A DNA stretch of 60,047 nucleotides from an uncultured Pelagibacteraceae bacterium (GCA_902570915.1 CACGAB010000001.1:1-60047), one strand, 5' to 3'; positions 41,023 to 49,924 are shown, numbered from the stretch's first letter. Numbers and translations are program-made. Notes: a model not told the origin generated them from the letters alone.

Positions 41023-42089
41023 GAATAGAAGGAAAAGAATATCGTACTATTTGGTTTGAAAATAATGTCGTAAAAATTATTGATCAAACAAAACTTCCAC
41101 ACCAATTTATTATAAAAGACCTTAAAACAGTTAAGGACTCAATAAATGCGATTAAGGTGATGGAAGTAAGAGGCGCACCTTTAATAGGTGCTACAGCAGC
41201 TTATGGAATGGTTTTAGCTATAATCGAAAATAATGACCAATCATTTTTAAAGAAATCTGCAGAAAATTTAATTAGTTCAAGACCAACAGCAATAAATTTA
41301 AAGTGGGCTGTTGATAGAATGATGAATAAATTATCAGGAGTTAATAGTGATAAAATCTTAGAAATAGCCTTGAACGAAGCAAAAGATATATGTGAAGAGG
41401 ATGTAAAATTTTGTGAAAATATAGGATTAAATGGACTAAAGATTATTGAGGAAATCTATAATAAAAAAAAAGATACAGTTAATATATTAACTCATTGTAA
41501 CGCAGGTTGGCTTGCAACAATAAATTGGGGAACCGCAACCTCTCCAATCTATCATGCACACAAAAAAGGAATTCCCGTTCATGTGTGGGCAGATGAAACT
41601 AGACCAAGAAATCAAGGAGCAAATCTTACATCTTATGAATTAAATGAAGAAGGAATTGAAAATACAATCATTGCAGATAATACAGGTGGCATATTAATGC
41701 AAAGAGGTGAAGTTGACATCTGTATTGTTGGAACAGATAGAACTCTGGCCAATGGAGATGTTTGTAATAAAGTTGGAACTTATCTTAAAGCATTAGCAGC
41801 TCATGATAACAAGATACCTTTTTATGTTGCACTTCCAAGTTCAACAATTGATTGGAATATAAAAGATCATAAAGATATTCCAATAGAAGAGAGAAATTCA
41901 GATGAATTATCTCATGTTGAAGGTTTAGACGAAAAAGGTGACATAAAGAAAATACAAATTTATCCAAAAAAAAGTAAAGCCATGAATTTAGCTTTTGATG
42001 TAACTCCAGCAAAATATGTTACAGGATTAATTACAGAAAAAGGTGTATGTGAAGCGTCAGAAAAAGGACTTAAAGAATTATTTAAATGA
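41019..42089 (+). CDS. mtnA: methylthioribose-1-phosphate isomerase
   Basis: Isomerises methylthioribose-1-phosphate to methylthioribulose-1-phosphate. 356 aa: EVRGAPLIGATAAYG (about 49-63), catalytic Cys in LTHCNAGWLAT (about 159), DNTGGILMQRGEVD and the catalytic Asp in GTDRTLANGDVCNKVGT (about 239). It overlaps mtnP and the aldolase gene by 4 nt each. Family assignment is firm; aIF2B-like relatives lack this Cys/Asp pair. Confidence 0.95.
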   Translation: MRIEGKEYRTIWFENNVVKIIDQTKLPHQFIIKDLKTVKDSINAIKVMEVRGAPLIGATAAYGMVLAIIENNDQSFLKKSAENLISSRPTAINLKWAVDRMMNKLSGVNSDKILEIALNEAKDICEEDVKFCENIGLNGLKIIEEIYNKKKDTVNILTHCNAGWLATINWGTATSPIYHAHKKGIPVHVWADETRPRNQGANLTSYELNEEGIENTIIADNTGGILMQRGEVDICIVGTDRTLANGDVCNKVGTYLKALAAHDNKIPFYVALPSSTIDWNIKDHKDIPIEERNSDELSHVEGLDEKGDIKKIQIYPKKSKAMNLAFDVTPAKYVTGLITEKGVCEASEKGLKELFK

Positions 42090-42739
42090 AAAATTTAGAT
42101 CAAAGAAATCAGATTATTGAATATTCGTTAAAATTAAATTCTACAAATCTTTCACCTCTTAGATCAGGCAATATATCATTAAGAGGAATAGAGGATGATA
42201 CTGAAGGATACTTAATTACTCCATCAGGAAAAAAATATGAAACACTTAAACCTGAAGATATTGTTTTTATGGGTTTAAATGAGGAAGAAAAAAATGACTC
42301 AACTAACAAACCATCATCTGAATGGAGATTTCATAGAGATATTTATAAAAATAAAAAAGAGGCACAGGCAATTGTTCATGCTCATTCTCCACACGCAACA
42401 GCTGTATCTTCACATGGAAAATCAGTACCACCTTTTCATTATATGATCGCTCTAGCTGGCGGAGATAACATTAAATGTGCAGAATACGCTACTTTTGGGA
42501 CAGAAGAATTATCCAAAAATGTAATTAAAGCTCTAGAGAATAGAAGCGCTTGTTTAATGTCTAATCACGGCCAGGTTGCTTTTGGAAAAAATTTAGAGGA
42601 TGCATTTGAACTTGCACAAGAAATAGAAAATATTTGTCATCAATACACTATTGCTTTAAAACTAGGACAACCTAAGATTATTTCATTTGAAGAAATGAAA
42701 AAAGTTTTAGATAAAGCTAAAAATTATAAAAAAGGGTAA
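42086..42739 (+). CDS. class II aldolase, probable methylthioribulose-1-phosphate aldolase (Ald2-like)
   Basis: 217 aa of the fuculose-phosphate aldolase/MtnB family. Zinc ligands: AIVHAHSPHAT (about 91-101, two His) and SNHGQVAFG (about 157, His). The catalytic acid region is SSEWRFHRDI (about 75). Directly following mtnP and mtnA, two roles fit: MtnB dehydratase of the full methionine salvage pathway, or an aldolase giving dihydroxyacetone phosphate and methylthioacetaldehyde (DHAP shunt). No mtnC, mtnD or mtnE genes are nearby, which favours the shunt. This is inference from context. Confidence 0.8.
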   Translation: MKNLDQRNQIIEYSLKLNSTNLSPLRSGNISLRGIEDDTEGYLITPSGKKYETLKPEDIVFMGLNEEEKNDSTNKPSSEWRFHRDIYKNKKEAQAIVHAHSPHATAVSSHGKSVPPFHYMIALAGGDNIKCAEYATFGTEELSKNVIKALENRSACLMSNHGQVAFGKNLEDAFELAQEIENICHQYTIALKLGQPKIISFEEMKKVLDKAKNYKKG

Positions 42740-42740
42740 G

Positions 42741-43781
42741 ATGATTAAAGTTGGGGAGCATATTACTTTAGATATCATAGGTACTACAAAAGAGTACGAT
42801 CCTTCAGTTTATGAGAAAGTTATACATAAAATAGCTAAAGCAGCCAATGTAACTATTTTGAATATTTCAAAATATAAATTTGAACCTCAGGGTTTTACTA
42901 TTTTAGCTTTATTGGCTGAAAGTCATATTAGTTTTCATACATTTCCAGAAAATGGAATAATTAGTTTTGATTTTTTTACCTGTGGGAAAATAAGTCCATC
43001 AGTAGCAATTGATATTGTCAAAAAAGAATTTGAACATAAACGTATTGTTAAAAAAGAATTTAATAGAGATACCAGATCTCTTTACCACGATATTTATAGT
43101 TCACCAGGATTACAAAAATCATATGTTGTAAATGAAGTTTTAGAAGACTTTAAATCAAAAGTTGGTCAACACATTGAAATTTTAGAATTAGAGCAATTTG
43201 GAAAATCTTTATTTATTGATGGTGAAATACAAGTGGCGGCATCAGATGAACATTTGTATAGTTCAACTTTTGTTGGAGCAGGTCTGAAGCTGAATAAAAA
43301 AAATGAAAGAGCAGCAATAATTGGTGGTGGTGATGGTGGTGTTGCAAGAGAATGCATTTCAAAAAAGTTTAACTTTATAGATTGGTATGAATTAGATCCA
43401 GAAGTTGTAGAAGTTTGTAATAAACATCTTGGTGATATTGGAAAAAAAGCTACAGAAAAAAATTCTGTAAAATGTGTTTGGGGAGATGCGTTTGAAAGTA
43501 TAAAGACAGTGAATGAAGACACATATGATCATATTTTTGTTGATTTAAATGATGATCAGTTTTGCATAGATCTCGCTGCTAAAAATATGGACTCTTTAGT
43601 TAGAATTCTCAAACCTAAAGGCGTTATTACCGCACAAGTTGGAAGTCAGGATAAAAAACCTCTTCAAGTTGAAAATTGGTTAAATGTATTCAATCATCAT
43701 TTTGGAAATACTAATTTATCCAGAGTTTATATACCTAGTTTTGATTGTTCTTGGAATTTTTCTTCATCAATAAACCATTAA
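42741..43781 (+). CDS. SpeD-SpeE fusion: AdoMet decarboxylase plus spermidine synthase
   Basis: 346 aa, two enzymes in one chain. Residues about 1-115 are a class 1b AdoMet decarboxylase: ESHISFHTFPE with E60/S61 as the self-cleavage site, H66, and C81 in FFTCG, spaced as in bacterial SpeD (Ser63/His68/Cys83 in Thermotoga). Residues about 120-346 are an aminopropyltransferase: DEHLY (169-173), IIGGGDGGVARE (193-204) and ELDPEV. The usual DSTDP reads DLNDD. Decarboxylated AdoMet made by one half would feed the other, releasing MTA for MtnP. It starts 1 nt after the aldolase stop. Confidence 0.88.
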   Translation: MIKVGEHITLDIIGTTKEYDPSVYEKVIHKIAKAANVTILNISKYKFEPQGFTILALLAESHISFHTFPENGIISFDFFTCGKISPSVAIDIVKKEFEHKRIVKKEFNRDTRSLYHDIYSSPGLQKSYVVNEVLEDFKSKVGQHIEILELEQFGKSLFIDGEIQVAASDEHLYSSTFVGAGLKLNKKNERAAIIGGGDGGVARECISKKFNFIDWYELDPEVVEVCNKHLGDIGKKATEKNSVKCVWGDAFESIKTVNEDTYDHIFVDLNDDQFCIDLAAKNMDSLVRILKPKGVITAQVGSQDKKPLQVENWLNVFNHHFGNTNLSRVYIPSFDCSWNFSSSINH

Positions 43782-43842
43782 TTTTTTCTTTTTAATATCT
43801 GTAATCTGTGAAATAATATTTTTTTTACTAAAGGAGATAATA

Positions 43843-44670
43843 ATGAATATATTTAAAAAAATTATTTTTTTAGTTTTACTTTCTTTATTGGTAATAGGAA
43901 ATGTTAATGCTGATAAAATAAGAATTGGAACAGAGGGTGCCTATCCTCCATGGAATTCAAAAAATGAAGCAGGTAAGTTAATAGGTTTCGAAGTTGAATT
44001 AGCATATACGCTATGTAGATACATAGGACAACAGTGTGTGATAGTTGAGCAAGATTGGGATGGAATGATTCCAGCTTTAATCATGAGAAAGTTTGATGCA
44101 ATAATGGCAGGTATGTCAATTACTGCGGAGAGGCAAAAAGCTATTAGCTTTTCCCAAGGATATGCAGATGAAGTTGCATCATTAGCAGTCATGAAAGGAT
44201 CTAGCCTAGAAGGTTTAGATACATCTGCTGGGATAAATCTTACTAAACCAAATGCTGCAGCTAAAAAAGATCTTAAAACTCTTACTGCTGCATTAGCAGG
44301 TAAAACTGTTTGTGTACAAACTGCTACAATTCATCAAAACTTTTTAGACTCTGGCGATGTGGGAAAAGTAAATGTCAGAACTTATAAGACACAAGATGAG
44401 GTTAATTTAGATTTAGCGTCTGGAAGATGTGATGCTGCCTTAGCTGCTGCAGTAGCATTTAGTGATTATGCAGAAAAATCTGGTAAGCCAGTTGTTTTAA
44501 CTGGACCAACTTTTTCAGGCGGTGCTTTTGGAAATGGTGTTGGGGTAGGTATTAGAAAAGATGATACTGAACTTTTAAAAAAGTTTAATGCTGCAATCAA
44601 TAAAGCAAGAAAGAACGGTGATATTAGTAGAATAGCTACTAAATGGTTCGGTTTTGACGCTTCTATGTAA
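43843..44670 (+). CDS. polar amino acid ABC transporter binding protein
   Basis: 275 aa with signal peptide (cut near NVNA/DKI). Typical HisJ/ArgT-family (SBP family 3) features: RIGTEGAYPPWNSKNEAGKL at the mature start, GFEVELAYTLCRYIG, DWDGMIPALIMRKFDAIMAG (about 75-94) and the C-terminal DISRIATKWFGFD. Basic amino acids are the likely ligands by similarity to LAO/occT proteins. An AAAGGAG site sits 8 nt before the ATG. A strong stem-loop separates it from the permease genes. Confidence 0.9.
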   Translation: MNIFKKIIFLVLLSLLVIGNVNADKIRIGTEGAYPPWNSKNEAGKLIGFEVELAYTLCRYIGQQCVIVEQDWDGMIPALIMRKFDAIMAGMSITAERQKAISFSQGYADEVASLAVMKGSSLEGLDTSAGINLTKPNAAAKKDLKTLTAALAGKTVCVQTATIHQNFLDSGDVGKVNVRTYKTQDEVNLDLASGRCDAALAAAVAFSDYAEKSGKPVVLTGPTFSGGAFGNGVGVGIRKDDTELLKKFNAAINKARKNGDISRIATKWFGFDASM

Positions 44671-44683
44671 TTAAATTTTTGGT

Positions 44684-44710
44684 TTGGCGACTATCATGTA
44701 TAGTCGCCAA
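44684..44710 (+). terminator. stem-loop between binding-protein and permease genes
   Basis: TTGGCGACTAT-CATGT-ATAGTCGCCAA is a perfect 11-bp inverted repeat. No T-run follows (TCTATATGG comes next, with the permease ATG at 44716), so full termination is unlikely. It probably stabilises the 3' end of a binding-protein-only mRNA or slows readthrough into the permease genes. Confidence 0.75.
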
Positions 44711-44715
44711 TCTAT

Positions 44716-45408
44716 ATGGAATTTCTAGCTTTTGGAGATACTGGTTGGGGTGATGAGTTATTTCGTGCAACCCTAATGACCATAGCTGTTTCAATAACAG
44801 CAATGTTAATCGGTTTTAGTTTCGCCGCAGTTTTCACTCCTTTAAAACTATCTAAATTTAAATTTCTAAATTTAATTGCCAATATTTACACAACAGTTAT
44901 CAGAGGTGTCCCTGAGTTATTAGTCATTTACCTTTTCTTTTTTGGTGGGAGTGGAGCGATTATGTTTGTTGCTTCAATGTTTGGATATAACGAATACATT
45001 GAGATTAATGCGTTTGTTACAGGCTCATTTGCTATAGGTATAATATCTGGTGCTTATTCGACTGAAGTCTTTAGAGGAGCCATTCAATCGATTGATAAAG
45101 GTCAATTTGAGGCTGCAAAGGTTTTAGGATTTAGTAAATTTAAACAGTTCTACAAAATTATTCTTCCACAAATGTTAAGACTTGCCATACCGAATTTAAG
45201 TAACGTTTGGCAAATTACACTTAAAGATACATCTTTAATATCTGTAACAGGTTTGGTTGAAATAATGAGACAATCTTATATTGCTGCTGGATCGACAAGA
45301 GATCCACTATTTTTTTATTCGTTCGCTGCAGTTTTATATTTATTACTTACCTTTATAAGCATGAAGTTAATAAATAAATTAGAAGTTAAGTACAGTAGGG
45401 GGTATTGA
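44716..45408 (+). CDS. polar amino acid ABC transporter permease (HisQ/OccQ type)
   Basis: 230-aa permease with about five TM helices. Family features: VIRGVPELLVIYLFFFGG (about 73-90), AYSTEVFRGAIQSIDKGQFE (about 115-134) and the loop EAAKVLGFSKFKQFYKIILP (about 134-153). It forms a heterodimer with the next gene product, whose ATG overlaps its stop (4 nt). No ribosome site is evident; the stem-loop lies immediately upstream. Confidence 0.9.
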   Translation: MEFLAFGDTGWGDELFRATLMTIAVSITAMLIGFSFAAVFTPLKLSKFKFLNLIANIYTTVIRGVPELLVIYLFFFGGSGAIMFVASMFGYNEYIEINAFVTGSFAIGIISGAYSTEVFRGAIQSIDKGQFEAAKVLGFSKFKQFYKIILPQMLRLAIPNLSNVWQITLKDTSLISVTGLVEIMRQSYIAAGSTRDPLFFYSFAAVLYLLLTFISMKLINKLEVKYSRGY

Positions 45409-46079
45409 TGGATTTTGAATTAATGATTAATAGTTTTCCGAAGCTATTAAATGCTGCAGTAGTAACTTTGAAACTTCTGTCAGTTTCTTTAATCGTTGGG
45501 TTATTTATTGGATTATTATTTGCAATTTTAAGATTAAATAAAAATATTTTTATAAATAAATTTGCATATGGATACTCATATGTGTTTAGGGGAACTCCAT
45601 TATTGGTGCAAATATTTATTATATATTTCGGTCTAGGCCAGATAGAGTCTTTAAGGTCTTCTTTTTTGTGGGTAATACTTAAAGAACCTTACTGGTGTGC
45701 AATTATAGCTTTTGCGTTAAATACCGGTGCTTATACTTCTGAAATTTTAAGGTCTGCTTTTCAAACGATTAAACCAGGCATTATTGAAGCTGGAAAAAGT
45801 TTAGGTATATCTAATAAGATTATTTTTTATAAAGTTCAAATCCCTATAGCTATTAGACAATCTCTTCCCGCATATGGGAATGAAATAATACTAATGCTTA
45901 AAGGTACCTCGTTAGCAAGTACAGTTACATTAATGGATCTAACGGGTGTGGCAAAATATATAATATCAACTACTTTTAAACCAATTGAAGTATTTATAGT
46001 TGCAGGTGGAATTTATCTATTTATGACTTTTATAATTCACAACGTAATTAAGTTTTTAGAAAAAAAATATAGCTACTAA
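45405..46079 (+). CDS. polar amino acid ABC transporter permease (HisM/OccM type)
   Basis: 224-aa permease. Features: VFRGTPLLVQIFIIYFGLGQ (about 61-80), GAYTSEILRSAFQTIKPGII (about 107-126) and EAGKSLGISNKIIFYKVQIP (about 127-146). It is paired with the upstream permease. The matching ATP-binding subunit is not encoded next to it: the following gene is on the opposite strand and unrelated. A shared ATPase elsewhere in the genome must serve this importer. Confidence 0.9.
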   Translation: MMDFELMINSFPKLLNAAVVTLKLLSVSLIVGLFIGLLFAILRLNKNIFINKFAYGYSYVFRGTPLLVQIFIIYFGLGQIESLRSSFLWVILKEPYWCAIIAFALNTGAYTSEILRSAFQTIKPGIIEAGKSLGISNKIIFYKVQIPIAIRQSLPAYGNEIILMLKGTSLASTVTLMDLTGVAKYIISTTFKPIEVFIVAGGIYLFMTFIIHNVIKFLEKKYSY

Positions 46080-46465
46080 TATTTTGTATATTCTTTAATT
46101 TCTTTGATTTTTGAGCCAGTATAATTATTGATTTCTAATTTTATCTTTGCACGATCATCATTTAAAAAGTGAACATCTCTTGAAAGTTTAATAAATTTTT
46201 CTCCAAAATCCTTTTCTTTTTCACATAATCTTTTTTCATCTTCAATTAACCACAGTTTAGAATTTATCTCTTTTAGTAATTGATAAAGGTTTTCGAGTTT
46301 TTCATCAGACTTTACATTTTTTTCTAGTTGATCTTTTAAAATAAAATGCTCGTTGTTAATAAATTTTAGTTTTTCAGTGTCTTTAATTTTTTCTTGCTTA
46401 ATCTCTAAAATTGAAACTTTGTCTAAAAGTTCCCCAATTGAAACCTCGACTATAATTTTATTCAT
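46076..46465 (-). CDS. DUF6165-like coiled-coil protein
   Basis: 129 aa, mostly charged helix. VEVSIGELLDKVSILEIKQE at the N-terminus and the heptad-like ELINSKLWLIEDEKR region suit DUF6165 proteins found beside lipopolysaccharide or glycosyltransferase genes. No signal or membrane segment. It overlaps the amino-acid permease by 4 nt, tail to tail, and is divergent from the GT9 gene over 32 nt. Confidence 0.68.
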   Translation of the reverse strand: MNKIIVEVSIGELLDKVSILEIKQEKIKDTEKLKFINNEHFILKDQLEKNVKSDEKLENLYQLLKEINSKLWLIEDEKRLCEKEKDFGEKFIKLSRDVHFLNDDRAKIKLEINNYTGSKIKEIKEYTKY

Positions 46466-46497
46466 AAAATTTAATACTGTGCTATCTTGTTATAAAT

Positions 46498-47439
46498 ATG
46501 TCTAATATTCTAATTATCAAACACGGATCACTAGGAGATATAGCTCAAGCTAGCGGGGCAATTCAAGATATATCTGAAAATCATAAAAATGATCGAATAT
46601 ATCTACTGACAACAAAACCTTATTTTGAACTATTTAAGAAAAATCCTTATGTAAATGAGGTGATCTTAGACAAAAGATTACCAAAATATAATTTAATTTA
46701 TCTATATTTTTTAATGAGAGAAATTAAAAAACATAATTTTTCAAAAGTGTTTGATCTTCAAAATTCATCAAGAACCTCTTTTTATAGAAATATTCTTTTC
46801 CCAAAAAGCAATAAAGATATTTGGTCTAGTAAAATAACAACTTTGCCTGAAGATATAACTAAAGAAAAATTTGATAAAAATTCAGTATTAAATAGATTTG
46901 ATTATCAACTTAAAGAGACTGGGCTAAATACAATCAATACACTTAAACCTGATTTTAGTTGGGCTTGTTCTGAAATTACTGAAATCAAAAAAAAATATAA
47001 TTTGCAAAAATATATTTTGTTATTTCCTTTTTGTTCTCCACATCTATCAATAAAAAAATGGCCTTACTACAATGATTTGATTAAATTAATCAAGAGTAAG
47101 TTTAGTACGGAATACGAAATTGTTACGGCACCTGGCCCCAATGAAATAGAGGATGCTAAAAAATTTGATGCAAAAAGTATTCTTGATAATGATAAGGCTT
47201 TAAATATATCACAGCTAACAACTCTTATTAAAGATAGTTCATTTATCATTGCTAATGACACTGGCCCAGCACATATAGCAGCACATGTAGGTGCTAAAGG
47301 TTTGACTTTATTTGGTAAACACACAACTGCTTATAAAGTGAGCATTGAAAGAGAAAATTTTAAAGTTATTGAAGTGACAGATTTAAATAAACTTAGTGCT
47401 GAAAAAGTTTTTGAAAGGTTAATTAATAATCTAACTTAA
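46498..47439 (+). CDS. glycosyltransferase family 9 (heptosyltransferase-like)
   Basis: 313 aa with the GT9 architecture: ILIIKHGSLGDIAQASGAIQ at about 4-23 (sugar-acceptor side) and SFIIANDTGPAHIAAHVGAK (about 252-271), the nucleotide-sugar binding motif of ADP-heptose:LPS heptosyltransferases. It adds a heptose-type sugar to the lipopolysaccharide core or another surface glycan at the cytoplasmic membrane. It lies in a small glycan cluster with DUF6165, a methyltransferase and a GT4 enzyme. Confidence 0.88.
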   Translation: MSNILIIKHGSLGDIAQASGAIQDISENHKNDRIYLLTTKPYFELFKKNPYVNEVILDKRLPKYNLIYLYFLMREIKKHNFSKVFDLQNSSRTSFYRNILFPKSNKDIWSSKITTLPEDITKEKFDKNSVLNRFDYQLKETGLNTINTLKPDFSWACSEITEIKKKYNLQKYILLFPFCSPHLSIKKWPYYNDLIKLIKSKFSTEYEIVTAPGPNEIEDAKKFDAKSILDNDKALNISQLTTLIKDSSFIIANDTGPAHIAAHVGAKGLTLFGKHTTAYKVSIERENFKVIEVTDLNKLSAEKVFERLINNLT

Positions 47440-47443
47440 ATTT

Positions 47444-48271
47444 TTATTTTAATTCATAAATATGAAAAATGATATCTTTTGGAAATATTTTTTGTAAATA
47501 AAAGAAAATAAATAAAAGGCAGCTTAAAATAAAACAAATGAGTTTATTTTTAATTGTCGAATTTAATCTTTTAAAATTTCCACTTTTACTAACAGTGTTT
47601 AAATAATCTATATGAACTTGGTGGAAACCATTCTTTTCAAATAATTTCTTTAGATTGTGGTCATTAAAGTAAGACAAATGTGGTGATGACAAATCTTTTT
47701 GCCAAATTCTATCGTAAAAATTTTTTAATCCTATTTTGTATAGAAATTCGGAAAATTTAAAAATAAATCCATTAGATGATGGAATGTTGATTACCACTTT
47801 GCCATTTTTTCTTAAAATCTTTTTAATATGGTCAATTACTAAATTTAAATCATTTAAATGTTCAAACACATCATTAAAAACAATATAATCATACTTTTCT
47901 AAATCATTAGGATTTTCAGTTAATGGAAGGCTTAATTTTTTGATGCTTGAGAATTTACTTTTTAGTTTATTGTATTGATCCTCATCAGCCTCAGAGCCAG
48001 TTACATCTAAATTTCTTTTGATACATTCTTCCAAAAAAAAACCATTTCCAGATCCAATTTCTAAAATTTTAAACTTATTATCTATATTTTGATTTAATAA
48101 TATTTGAATAATTTTTTTAAAATTATTTTTTCTTAATTCAGCTATACCCTCAATATCACGACCAAAGCCTGGCTCAAGCACTGACTTATAGAATAAGCAT
48201 TGATTACATTTAAAAACGTAATCATTAATTTTTTTTAAATCAGTGCTGCAAATAATGCATTCTTCTTTCAT
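47444..48271 (-). CDS. SAM-dependent methyltransferase with N-terminal zinc ribbon
   Basis: 275 aa. Four Cys at the start (CIICS, CNQC; about 5-21) suggest a small zinc ribbon. A class I methyltransferase follows, with ILEIGSGNGFFLEECIKR (about 69-86), YIVFNDVFEHLND and GKVVINIPSSNG. The C-terminus has one hydrophobic helix (ICFILSCLLFIFFYLQ). This is the arrangement of glycan- or lipid-modifying methyltransferases of surface-polysaccharide clusters. Substrate unknown. It overlaps the GT4 gene by 4 nt. Confidence 0.8.
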   Translation of the reverse strand: MKEECIICSTDLKKINDYVFKCNQCLFYKSVLEPGFGRDIEGIAELRKNNFKKIIQILLNQNIDNKFKILEIGSGNGFFLEECIKRNLDVTGSEADEDQYNKLKSKFSSIKKLSLPLTENPNDLEKYDYIVFNDVFEHLNDLNLVIDHIKKILRKNGKVVINIPSSNGFIFKFSEFLYKIGLKNFYDRIWQKDLSSPHLSYFNDHNLKKLFEKNGFHQVHIDYLNTVSKSGNFKRLNSTIKNKLICFILSCLLFIFFYLQKIFPKDIIFHIYELK

Positions 48272-49350
48272 GCTATTATCTTTTTATATTTTAAAAATAT
48301 TTGTGACCAAAGAAAAGTTTCAGCATTCACTTTTGCATTTTTTCCTAATTCTAAATATTTTTTATCCTTTATCATTAAATTTAATGATGAATAAATATCT
48401 TCTAAATTATTTCCATCACAAATTAATCCGGTTTTTTCATGTTGTATCGCATCAGATGCGCCGCCATCTATTCCTCCTAGTGAAGTGACACCGTATTGTG
48501 CAGCTTCTACATAAGCTATTCCAAATCCCTCAACAGATTTTTTGTGAATAATTGATGGCATTACAAAGATATTTGACTTTGCTATCAAGGCATTTTTTAA
48601 ATCTTCACTAATATCTTTGAAAAACATTACTTGTGAACTTAAATCGAGCTCTTTCACTAAGTCTTTAATATTTTTTTCCTCATCTCCATAACCTATACAA
48701 ATATAGACTATATCTGGATAAATTTGTTTTAAGTTTCTTAAAGCCATTAATACTTTTTCATGATTTTTCCTCTTATCAAATCTTGAGACAGTAATTAAGC
48801 GTGGTGTTTTTATTTTAAGTAAACTCTCGACTTTATTTAAAGATTTTTTATTTAGGTCTTTAGGAGGATTTACTCCAGGATTTATTACAACAATTTTTTC
48901 AGGATTTAAACCAATACTAACAGCTAGGTTTTTAGTATATTCAGAGTTAGCAATAATTTTTTCGACATTACTAAATATTTTCACAATCCTTTTATTTTGG
49001 TAACTATCTTTTGGATGATTAATTTCCTTGCCGTGTATCAGACAAAATTTTTTTTTATTAGATTTAATTAATTCTAAACTTTTCCAATGGTCAGCAATAA
49101 TTCCTTGAACTTTATTATCTTTAAGAAACTCATTAATTAATTGAGCTTTTCTTATCTTTCTTAAAAATTTAACACCTCCAATTCTTTCAATAGAAAAATT
49201 TATGTTTTCATCAAATTCTTTATGATTTTCATTATATTCAGCAAAAACTTTAATCATGAAGTTTTTTGACATCTCACGTGCGAGACCCCACATTAAACTT
49301 TGCATTCCACCGATTTCTGGTGGAAAAGATCTTGTAGTAATTAAATACAT
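48268..49350 (-). CDS. glycosyltransferase family 4
   Basis: 360-aa GT-B fold enzyme. N-terminal acceptor loop RSFPPEIGGMQSLMWGLARE (about 7-26). C-terminal donor domain has LITVSRFDKRKNHEKVLMAL (about 185-204) and the E-x7-E motif region VEGFGIAYVEAAQYG (about 272-286). It transfers a sugar from an activated donor in surface-glycan synthesis. It overlaps the methyltransferase gene by 4 nt and the thioredoxin-like gene by 1 nt. Confidence 0.88.
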   Translation of the reverse strand: MYLITTRSFPPEIGGMQSLMWGLAREMSKNFMIKVFAEYNENHKEFDENINFSIERIGGVKFLRKIRKAQLINEFLKDNKVQGIIADHWKSLELIKSNKKKFCLIHGKEINHPKDSYQNKRIVKIFSNVEKIIANSEYTKNLAVSIGLNPEKIVVINPGVNPPKDLNKKSLNKVESLLKIKTPRLITVSRFDKRKNHEKVLMALRNLKQIYPDIVYICIGYGDEEKNIKDLVKELDLSSQVMFFKDISEDLKNALIAKSNIFVMPSIIHKKSVEGFGIAYVEAAQYGVTSLGGIDGGASDAIQHEKTGLICDGNNLEDIYSSLNLMIKDKKYLELGKNAKVNAETFLWSQIFLKYKKIIA

Positions 49351-49904
49351 TAATTAGTTTTCCACTTAATACCACAACCAGCGCTTGGAATTTGACTCTC
49401 TGGCCCTTTACCAGTTTCGGCTATTTGTTGCATAGCTTTTAACAAGTCACTATCGCCATCTCTTACAGGAATTAAGTTTTTTAATTCTCTTAACCTACCT
49501 CTATATTGAAGCTCCAAGTTTTTATTATAGCCAAAAAAGTCAGGCGTGCACACTGCATCATAAGTTTTAGCGACCTCTTGTGACTCATCATTTAAATAAG
49601 GAAAACTAAATTGATTTTTTTTGGCAAATTCGATCATATTGTCAAATGAATCCTCGGGATAGTTTTCTGCATCATTTGCACATATAGCTACTGAGTTAAT
49701 ACCTAACTCTTTTAATTTGTTACAATCATCAACGATATCTTTTGTCACTGCTTTGACGTATGGGCAGTGGTTACAAATAAACATTATTAAAGTTCCATTT
49801 TCTCCTTTAATGTCATTTAGAGAAATAATTTTATTTTCTGTAGATTTTAACCGAAAGTCATGAGCCTTTTGGCCGAAATCACATATTGGAGTTTGTATTG
49901 GCAT
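49350..49904 (-). CDS. thioredoxin-family protein (AhpC/TSA-like)
   Basis: 184 aa without a signal peptide. The redox centre reads MFICNHCPYVKAV (CxxC at about 44-47), followed by CANDAENYPEDSF and the cis-Pro loop CTPDFFGYNKNLELQYRG (about 118-135). Family members with CxHCP centres act as peroxiredoxin-like or general thiol oxidoreductases. It is divergent from the carbonic-anhydrase-like gene across 20 nt and one base overlaps the GT4 gene. Confidence 0.85.
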   Translation of the reverse strand: MPIQTPICDFGQKAHDFRLKSTENKIISLNDIKGENGTLIMFICNHCPYVKAVTKDIVDDCNKLKELGINSVAICANDAENYPEDSFDNMIEFAKKNQFSFPYLNDESQEVAKTYDAVCTPDFFGYNKNLELQYRGRLRELKNLIPVRDGDSDLLKAMQQIAETGKGPESQIPSAGCGIKWKTN

Positions 49905-49924
49905 AATGTAATAATATATAAATT

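Noticed and set aside
43166..43522. 118-aa minus-strand frame inside the SpeD-SpeE fusion.
   Set aside because: It is the antisense of the conserved spermidine synthase motifs and looks like a compositional shadow.
47067..47324. Minus-strand frame inside the GT9 gene.
   Set aside because: Antisense to the conserved GT9 nucleotide-sugar motif; no independent evidence.
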